In this document: positions 56,037 to 64,000 of the stretch, one piece after another | Layout: every line of letters starts with the position of its first letter | How positions within the stretch are numbered: the first letter of the stretch is position 1 | Source of the DNA: Mycocentrospora acerina | Taxonomy: Eukaryota > Ascomycota > Dothideomycetes > Pleosporales | DNA length: 64,000 bases | Assembly: GCA_022701365.1 (NCBI GenBank) | Contig: JAKUHH010000230.1 | Span: 62,001-126,000, forward strand | Direction of reading: 5' to 3' | The notes under the pieces: model-generated | Told to the model about the DNA's origin: nothing | The model's input: only the letters and a program-made list of their open reading frames with translations | The model's database searches: none | Program-made: the position numbers and the translations under genes

Positions 56037-57840
56037 TCAAGTTGCTAGGAAATCCCACCCCTTCGCGTTGATGATCTTCTCCCAATCCCAGCTCTCTTCA
56101 TCACCAGCATCCATCAGCCTCCATATGTCATCAACAACTTCTTTTGCAAAGCCAATATTCCCAAGACCAGTGCAGGCAATCAGGCCAGTGAACGCGCGGT
56201 TAATCTCAATGCGTTGCTCTTCTTCGAATGCTGCGCATCCAATCAAGAACAAGGGAAGGAGCACATTACTCTGTATCCATCCTTCCGCAGGAAGCTCGTT
56301 GATGTAGCGTATACCATCATCTACAGCGCTCTTAATGTATGGATGCGGTTTAGAGTCCTTCGTTGTACGGTAGAGGTACACCCATGTTGCTTGGCGGTAT
56401 AACATGGAGATGGTGTAACGGGGTGTGCCACGTGTCTGTGGACAGACCCAGCCACGTAGACCGGCATCGATGGCATGGGCGGCGAGAAGGGCGTCGTAAT
56501 CCATGATTGGTTCGGTTTGATCGTCTATTCGTGCGCGTAGTCTTCGTCGTAAGTTACTGATCTTGGAAATGAAGCCAAAGAGACCATCCGATACACCAAT
56601 CAATCCAGCTGTCTCCGGGTTGATCTTGAAAGGAAGATTAAAGTCCTCCATCATAGGAACGTCGGCACCATCCATAGAGGTAATCTGGCTCGCAATCCAG
56701 TGGTAATAAAAGAACTCGTCGAAGAGAGATTGAAACTCCGGATTAGTGGATTTTTGGGTCAAGGCGATCTGTTTCGCGGCAACCATGTGCATCCTGTACT
56801 CACCAGATGTATTTCCATCACAGATAGAATGCAGGAGATGAAGCAGTATCTGGGCCACGTTAGAATCCTCGTACACCATCACACCACCTTCACCAGCTTT
56901 CTGCCGCTCAAGATCGTGTTTAAGCAATGTCAGAGCTTTGCCTCGGTGAAACGCCTGTCTATCCTCGTACTCTGGCAACGGGCTCACAGAAAACATATGT
57001 GAAGCAGAGAGGCACAGAACGGAGTGCATCAAGCCTTGGTGTTGTAGAGCCATCGGTAAGAGTATTCGAGTAAATGGATTCGTCGCTCGGTCTCCGTGTA
57101 GACTAAGAACAGCACTAGCCCTGCTGACAAAATGTTGCAGAAGGTTACGATCAAGATCACTCTCGACCCCTTCCATTAGGGGAGGAAGTTCGAACTTAAT
57201 CTCAGAGCTGCGTTTTCGAGCTGCGCACATGTCAATACATAATATATGCTGGTTCACGAGGTACTAACCTTCTGCTGCTCGCTCTCTTCCGCTTTTCCAT
57301 ATTTCGACAGGCTTGTATCCCTCGCAATGAATGTTATTCTTCTGACACGACATGCCTCGGACACATTAGCCTCGTTCATCAAATGAGATCACAGGTGTAA
57401 TTACAGAACGGTTTTGTTTCATCACACTTCTTTTTTCGTTTGCGACATGTTGTGCAACCTGTCTTTGATCGTGCCTTCGCCTGCTTCGTGAGAGCCGTAG
57501 GTGAACGAGGAGGATGTATCCGTGGCCGACCGCGAGCGCGTCTAATCCGTACAGGCTCAGTTGGAGAGATTGGCGTGTCATCGTCTAATAGTTCCTCCTT
57601 AACATCTGCTAGCTGAAGCTCCGCCTCTTCGACCTTTGGTATAACTTCACTGGAGCTGAATCGAGACTCGAATTGTGATTCTGATCTTGTGTCTGAGTTT
57701 GAAAATATGTTCGAGTCGAATATCGGTGTAGTAATCGGGGAATTACTAGCGGACGACATGGAGGGTTGTGGAGAAGAGCTTGTGCTCAAACGAGCGTGTG
57801 CTCCTGGCGGCGGGTAGCCGTACGAGGCGCTCGAGTTCAT
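56037..57840 (-). CDS. Zn2Cys6 transcription factor with AT-hook (Fungal_trans_2 type)
   Basis: Nuclear DNA-binding regulator. Three exons, complement of 57405-57840, 57269-57355 and 56037-57220, give 568 residues. Introns: 57356-57404 (GTAATT...CGAG) and 57221-57268 (GTTAGT...GCAG). The first intron interrupts the zinc cluster. Choosing this acceptor gives a perfect cluster: Cys129-x2-Cys132-x6-Cys139-x6-Cys146-x2-Cys149-x6-Cys156, followed by EGYKPVEIWKSGRERAAE. Upstream lies an AT-hook-like RARGRPRI (about 101-108). The first 95 residues are Ser/Pro-rich and acidic. The C-terminal 380 residues are helical, as in the fungal-specific domain of this class (LLPMALQHQGLMHSVLCLSASH; FLIGCAAFEEEQRIEINRAF). 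Start: ATG 57840 is the only ATG, because the frame above it opens with TTG after a stop. Targets unknown. Confidence 0.9.
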
Positions 57841-60800
57841 TCGGTCGTTGATACAGGAACCTCGGCGGCTGCAAGTATCAGGACTCAGGCATCGAACGAC
57901 CGGTTCCGTCGTTTGCAAGTATTAGATAGGAACTATAATTGACTGATCGATTCAAGTCTAAATTCTGCGTTGTGAATGCGCAAGGCTATGGGTTGGTTTC
58001 GTATTGCACACTTGTCCTTTGATGCCGTCGGACGCGAGGAGGTGAGTTGGATAACGGGACCGTTGACCCTGCCGACAGAAATTGGTTCACTACCGGAAGG
58101 AGCTCACGCAGTGCACTTCTTTTGATGCCTCGAGCGATCGCGCGGTACGTTGCGTGAGAGCGGGGAATATGTTTTTAGCGAGTCGCGCGTAACGGCAGCG
58201 GCCAATCAACGCTGGTGGAACGAACCCCTATGCTGCGAGTTCCCGACAAACGGTTGGCTGAGGGGGACGGTGGCAGACAAGAAGGCAGGTGTGAAATTGA
58301 TCAGCCAAAATCGAAGGTGTGTGTCGTGGATGATCGAAGTTGGTAACAGAAGATGACAGGAGAGCGGCGCGACCGTGCGGATGTGCAAAGGGAAGTACGA
58401 AGGCGACCTATCCTTGTAATGAGTGGGGAAGTTATGCCGTTTGGTTGACTATGATTCAGGCGAGGGAAGGCTGGTGCGGGTGTGCAGGAGAGGTAAGCCG
58501 ATTGCGGTTGACGCAGGCTTGCACGATAATGTGGATGGAGACGAAAGGATATAGTCAGTTCAAGTAGCGTCGCTGCAAAGACAACCAATTCGCCTTAATA
58601 CACCTATGAAGATGACCCTGGAATAACCTTCCCCACTCTGACCAGCGCACCGGGCCGCCGTCTACTTAAAGCAGGGAGCAGACCGAAGCTTGCAAGTGGA
58701 GCACTGAGCACGCAAAGGGCTGTGTTGACGGCAACTTTCCAAGTATCAAGAGCGGCAGTCGGCTTCAAGAAAGAGTGACGGCGTGAGCGCTAGGTAGTAC
58801 GAAGGCTGCACGCTCTTGGGAACCATCGAATGTGCTCAGTCCTCGGCTGCTATCCGCTTTGCATGAATCGCTTTGCACCGGCCTCGTCTCAAACCTGTCA
58901 TCCAGTCAGCTTCTGGGATATCGTTGGCCAAACATGGCCAAGTATCGAAGCTGATGACCTGGGAAAATCGGTGAGAAGTGTGTTTTTGCAGTATCATAGG
59001 TACTTTGGTCCGCCACTTAGCGATAGCCAGGCCCAATCATGATGCTGGGCCTGCTTTATCGCGATGGCCACAATACAAATCCATCATTACAAGGCCGCGT
59101 ACACCGATAGCTAGCGAATAGCGCCGATTCTGAGGCGTCCCTAGTCGATAGTTGACTCCACATTAAGAACTACGCACGCAGCACACAGCTAGTGCTACAT
59201 GTTCTGTCCGCATCACGTATGATCTCACGGGTGTTGTACATGCCCTCGAGCTCTTGTCATATTGAGGGAATCTTCAGAGCAGGTGAGCCTCAGCGAACGT
59301 GACAAAAGTGAGATAACGAAAACTGGCTACCAGCCGTGTCGAATGTTTTGAGGAGAAAGTCACATTGCAAGGGTCGCACACCCCCGTAGATCTTCGAAAT
59401 TCCTACCCCTGATAAATTTGGCGAGATAACGGCCGGTTGAAGTTTGTTCGAGAGGTCAGCACGCGCAGCCAATTGCAGAACAACCCCTACACAGCGGAAG
59501 GTGCTTATTTACGCCCATCAGCTCATGCAATATTCGAGACCGTGTCATTCATGATGTAAGGCTGGATTCATTAAAGTATACCCGCATCTGGCCTCACGAT
59601 GAGGGCCTGCTGCCTTCGAGGCCTCATCGTATGCTACGTTGCAAGGAGCATGGGCTTGTATTGTGGTTCTGGTGCGGGCGGAGCGGGACGGATTGACAAA
59701 GTTAGGAAGCACACTCCCGACGATGGCTCCGGTTTTCGAACCGAGTAACACAAACTTTGCGGAATCACGATTTATCTCGTGCTTCTCGTAAATAGACTTT
59801 GCGACGGACTGGTGACCTCGTGCACTGAACCAAGATCCTATTCAGGGTTAATCACACATAAATATGTATTGTAAAATGGCCTTCAAAATTAGAAAATTAT
59901 CTCGAGTCTGTTGGTTATTCTTGAATCAGACAATAGCAATAAATGAAGCACCATGATTCGGTGAGGGGACGGCTCAGTCTTGGGAATTGTCTTGTCGTGA
60001 TGTGGATCTGACTCCCTGCGCTATCGCGGTGATGATGTTTCGAGCTCGCGAGTGAGCCGTCATGGGACAACCACCCGCCAGATGACCGTTCCACGAATCA
60101 TGACGGTATCAATGGACAGATCGTGCTTTCCTAAGAACTACATGGTGTTGAAGTGGGTGTCCCTGCAGCGTCCTGACAGCAGCAGCGGGTAAGATGAATG
60201 ACTTACATTAGCCCGTTATTGTCGTGGATACAAAACGGACAACACTCAATACCGCCGAAAGTGGAGACATGCGAAGTGTGACTTGCATAATATAGCGTCT
60301 TGATCTAGCGCATGCCTGCTTGCAACCTTCGTGCCGTCTCATTTGCTAGCAGCACCCGACAAGTGGCTGCATGTAGCAATTGTTGAGCCCTGTCCGGAAC
60401 ACGCCTCTCAATGAAACTGTTCACGAGCTGCCTGACGATCTTGTTTTAGCCTGACAAGCGAAGGACGATTATCAAGTTGGTCCAAGCCTGCTTTAGCCCG
60501 ACAAGGCGTGAGCATCTGCTGCGTATGGTCTGGCTGATGGAGACGCCGTGCTGTTACCCTTGAGCCAGTCCGTGTTTGCAGAATGGCCAGGATGATCTGC
60601 AGCTAACGCGTGCAGCAACTGCCTGTCTGCGGCATAGTGGAGTCTGGTATGTAATCCGTTCCGAAGTCCCGATAAAGTTGGACATTACTCGTACGAAGGT
60701 CAGGTGATGCAGTGGGGTAAGTCTGCGATGCGCGGCGAGTTTGCACTGGTGATTGAACATATGGCAGAAGAAGCAAGTACATAATTGTTGCTACTGAACT

Positions 60801-61023
60801 AAGCTTCGTCTGTCATGGGGAAGTTGTTTTGATGAGCCTACCCGATGTGGTTAGGTTCGGATAAATCGTTTTTCCGCCCGAAATCACGTGCAATCGAAAC
60901 CGCGACGCGTTCGTTGATGAGCAGTTCCTTCGAATAGTCCTGACACACCACTACTCGGCGAGCTGTCGCCATGCTCTGCCATAACCTTCTCTACGCAATA
61001 TCTCTCGACTGAAAAACGCGAGC
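57841..61023. other. Long divergent intergenic region
   Basis: 3.2 kb between the regulator (minus) and CFT2 (plus). No frame with domain support and no tRNA or rRNA recognised. TTTAGCCTGACAAGCG (about 60448) and TTTAGCCCGACAAGGCG (about 60492) are two similar 16-17 bp stretches 44 bp apart. A CACGTG lies near the CFT2 start. Most of the sequence is unremarkable. Confidence 0.45.
60885..60890. promoter_or_regulatory. CACGTG palindrome upstream of CFT2
   Basis: An E-box type hexamer 134 bp upstream of the CFT2 ATG, a possible bHLH or Cbf1-like factor site. Single motif match only. Confidence 0.25.
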
Positions 61024-63962
61024 ATGTTCAACTTCACACCCCTTCTTGGTGCCCAGTCCGCGCAATCTGCGTCGGCCTCTCTGTTGGAATTTGACGGAGG
61101 AGTCAAAGTACTCATTGACGTTGGCTGGGACGAGAACTTTGATGTGGCACAGCTTAAGGAGATTGAGAGGTAGGTTGCGGTCTGTACGTAGACTCAAATT
61201 GCATGCTCCTCAGCTGTTCAGCTCGAAACCATTGCTATATATACTAGCGGACATCGAGAATACAAGCTGATATTGGCCAATCCAGACATGTTCCCACTCT
61301 CTCGTTCGTTCTCCTCACTCATGCAACAACGGCACATCTTGGAGCATACGTACACTGCTGCAAGAACTTTCCTCTATTTACGCGCATACCCGTTTACGCG
61401 ACGGTTCCAGTGATATCACTCGGTCGGACGCTTCTGCAGGATCTCTACGCATCAACACCCTTGGCTTCGTCTATAATACCTACCGAAGCCCTCACCGAAT
61501 CCGCATACTCATTCCCCGCCGCGCTCAGAGATGGGAAGCTTAGCATACTCCGCCAGACGCCCACGTCTGACGAAATTGCAAGTTACTTTGGTCTCATCAA
61601 CCCTGTCAAATACTCACAGCCACATGAACCCCTCGCTTCGCCCTCATCAGCTCAATTCGGTGAGGTGCAAATCACCGCTTATGGCGCTGGACACACCTTG
61701 GGAGGCACGATATGGCACATAGAATCTGGCGTAGAGTCAGTCATTTACGCAGTCGAATGGAATCAATCTACAGAGCATGTTCTTTCAGGAGCTGCCTGGC
61801 TTGGATCTGGCGCTGGCGGCTCGGGCGTTTTGGAACAATTGCGCCGTCCTACTGCTATGATATGCAGCAGTAAAGGCTCAGGTCTAGTTAAAGTCGCCCA
61901 GGAAGGTGCGGATCGTGATGAGACTCTCCTATCAAAGATTCGAGAAACCGTAGCCAAGGGAGGGTCTGTCTTGATCCCCTCAGACTCCAGCGCTCGCATC
62001 CTAGAGCTAGCATATCTTCTTGAGGAAACTTGGCAAAACGAGGCACACAGGGCCGATAGCCCACTAAAGAGCGCCAAAGTGTATCTTGCGAGTACTACAG
62101 GGGGTGCGACTATGAGGTATGCACGCAGCATGCTAGAGTGGATGAAAGAAGGTATTGCAAAAGAATTCGAGGCTGGGGCTGGTGGAGCGCCAGCCGACGG
62201 CCAGGGAAGGAATCGAGGTGGAAAGGGTATGGACATGGGTCCCGCGGCTCCTTTCGACTTCAGGCACATCACGTTGCTGGAAAGTAGGTCCCGCGTATCT
62301 CGAATGCTAGGAACAAACGAACCAAGGATCATCTTAGCTAGCGATACTTCTCTCGAATGGGGCTTTTCTATGGATGCTATCCGGAGTCTAGCGTCTGACG
62401 AAAAGAACCTTGTCATCCTTACTGAGCGGGTTGGTGAGCGTTACGGACAAGAGACAAGCTTGGGAAGATATCTTTGGAATTTATGGGCGGAACGAGTCGC
62501 CCCCTCCAGTACTGTGGTGGACACTTCTGGCCATCAAGCGCCAATACGTACAGTTCGAGTAGTCGCGCTTGAGAACGACGAGATTCCTCTTTACCAGCAA
62601 TATCTAGCCACACAACGACAGTTACAGAACACAATGGGTGGCGATGTCACTGCGGCTCAGGAGACATCCGTGGACGTTGCCGACGACCTATCGTCGACTG
62701 ACTCAGAGAGTTCTGAAGAATCAGAATCCGGCTTTCAGGGCAAAGCCATGAATTCGACCGCCATACAACGGCACGCGGACCGAAGAGCAGAGCGCCAGGA
62801 GCAGGGGCTAGGCGTGAAAATTCTCCTTGAACCCAGTGGGATATTCGACTACGAGGTGCAGGGCAAGAAGGGCATAGATAGGTTGTTTCCCTTCAAGTCT
62901 GAGCGGAAACGGGCAGACGAATTTGGTGAACTTATCAGACCCAAAGAATTTGCTCGTGCGGACGAAGAAGAGAACATCGCCGGCGAAACCCCTCGCGTGG
63001 ATGGAACGAAGACGGAGAATGCTGTTGGACAGAAAAGGCAATGGGATGATCTTGTCAATGTACTGGACAGTTCGAAGCCTAAACCTGGTCAAAAGCGTCG
63101 AAAGCAAGACGGGGACGGTGATGCAGATTCAGACAGCGACCCAGAGGATGATTCGGTCAGGGTGGATGGTCCATCCAAAGTTATCATCGAGATGGAAACT
63201 TTGGAACTCAAATGCCAGATATCTTTTGTCGACTTCTCAGGCTTACACGATCGGCGCACTCTTCAGATGGTGATCCCACTCATCAAACCCCGAAAGCTCA
63301 TTTTTGTGGCAGGAGAGGAAGCAGAGACAGAAGAGCTTGCGGAGGAGTGTCGGAAAATGCTAAACACTGGCTCTACTGCTGGTACAACCAACGCTGTAGA
63401 TGTATTCACACCAGCAGTTGGCACCATGATCGATGCGAGCGTCGACACTAACGCCTGGTCGGTCAAGTTGAGCCGCAACATGGTACGAAGTCTCCACTGG
63501 CAGCGGGTCGGTCGCCTGGATGTTGTTGCTATCACTGGTCGCCTAGCAGCAGCAAGCCTAGACCCTGAAATCAAAGAGGAGGATGAGGGCTCTGCGAAGA
63601 AGAGAGCTAAAACGGTCAAGACTGTCGTTGTGTTGTCATCGCAAGACAAGAATGATATGACACCCATTCTCGATGTCGTCCCAGCAAACAACATCACTGC
63701 CGTGCGCTCGGTGGCACAGCCCTTCCATGTAGGTGACGTACGTCTCGCTGATCTGCGCAAAATCATGAAGGCTCAAAACATGGAGGCGGAGTTCCGAGGC
63801 GAGGGTATCCTAGTCATCAACGGTACGGTGGCAGTGAAGAAGAACAACGCGACAGGCACTATCGAGATTGATGGCGGCGCGTACAGCTTCGCCGATCCAA
63901 CAGCATTCTTCAAGGTCAAGAAGAGGTTGTATGAGGGCCTGGCTGTAGTGGCTGGTAACTAA
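61024..63962 (+). CDS. CFT2: CFT2/CPSF100, non-catalytic subunit of cleavage and polyadenylation factor
   Basis: Structural partner of the endonuclease CPSF73/Ysh1 in mRNA 3'-end processing. Two exons, 61024-61169 and 61286-63962, give 940 residues. The intron (61170-61285) begins GTAGGT and ends CCAG, giving EIER-HVPTLSFVLLTHA. Domains: metallo-beta-lactamase fold in about residues 1-230; beta-CASP about 245-375 (MRYARSMLEWMKEGIAKEF, RIILASDTSLEWGFS); acidic Ser/Glu/Asp linker near 510-530; Lys/Arg and Asp-rich stretch near 690-720; CPSF100 C-terminal domain ending in VKKRLYEGLAVVAGN. The metal-binding HxHxDH of the active nuclease is replaced by HATTAH (61-66), as expected for CFT2, so it should not cut RNA. 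Stop TAA 63960-63962. An ORF search that needs a single frame would start at GTG 61410 and miss the first 90 residues. Confidence 0.94.
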
Positions 63963-64000
63963 ATTAGATCTTTTTGACTAATTAATATTGCTTATCTAAT

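Noticed and set aside
57841..57918. Upstream extension of the regulator to 57918
   Set aside because: The extension starts with TTG, not ATG, directly after a stop; ATG 57840 is the first start codon.

Overview
The window is a piece of a filamentous ascomycete (Pezizomycotina) genome, most likely a dothideomycete such as a member of the Pleosporales. Evidence: introns of about 50 bp with GT...AG ends and CTAAC-like branch points, a Woronin-body tether gene, an AA9 lytic polysaccharide monooxygenase, a Zn2Cys6/AT-hook regulator and a full-length WHITE-type ABC transporter. The order-level guess is inference. Exons were joined by hand from splice motifs; every multi-exon model below gives an intact frame.

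Layout. 1-557: 3' end of an unidentified gene (+). 1612-2562: His/Gly- and Ser/Pro-rich hypothetical protein (+). 3031-4393: three-exon short-chain dehydrogenase (-). 5498-38794 (52% of the window): one giant four-exon gene (-) encoding a predicted 11,032-residue protein of the leashin (LAH) / 'involucrin repeat protein' family, the tether that holds Woronin bodies to the septal pore or cell cortex. 40201-41203: RNA15/CstF64-like RNA-binding protein (-). 41584-43793: copper amine oxidase (-). 45223-45996: secreted AA9 LPMO (+). 46833-47858: Gly/Pro-rich hypothetical protein (+). 48182-52336: full-length ABCG transporter (-). 56037-57840: Zn2Cys6 transcription factor with an AT-hook (-). 61024-63962: CFT2/CPSF100 (+), complete just before the window end.

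The outstanding object is the leashin locus. In Neurospora the locus is known to be split into two adjacent genes (lah-1 and lah-2), whereas most species are thought to make one polypeptide. Here a 91-bp intron (30280-30370) joins the N-terminal part in frame to a single 23,052-bp exon that has no nearby ATG of its own, so the sequence supports the fused form. The central part is built from roughly 40 lysine-rich cassettes, seven copies of an FFTDNGKPAFxFP-type motif, several recent in-frame tandem duplications, a long charged helix, an (Glu-Arg)n tract and about eleven Ala/Gly hydrophobic patches. These elements are what the sequence adds to a family whose middle is poorly described.

The other genes are housekeeping or secretory and show no operon-like organisation. 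RNA15 and CFT2 both belong to mRNA 3'-end formation but lie 20 kb apart. The stretches 52337-56036 and 57841-61023 are gene-poor, and I could not recognise anything in them beyond small motifs.
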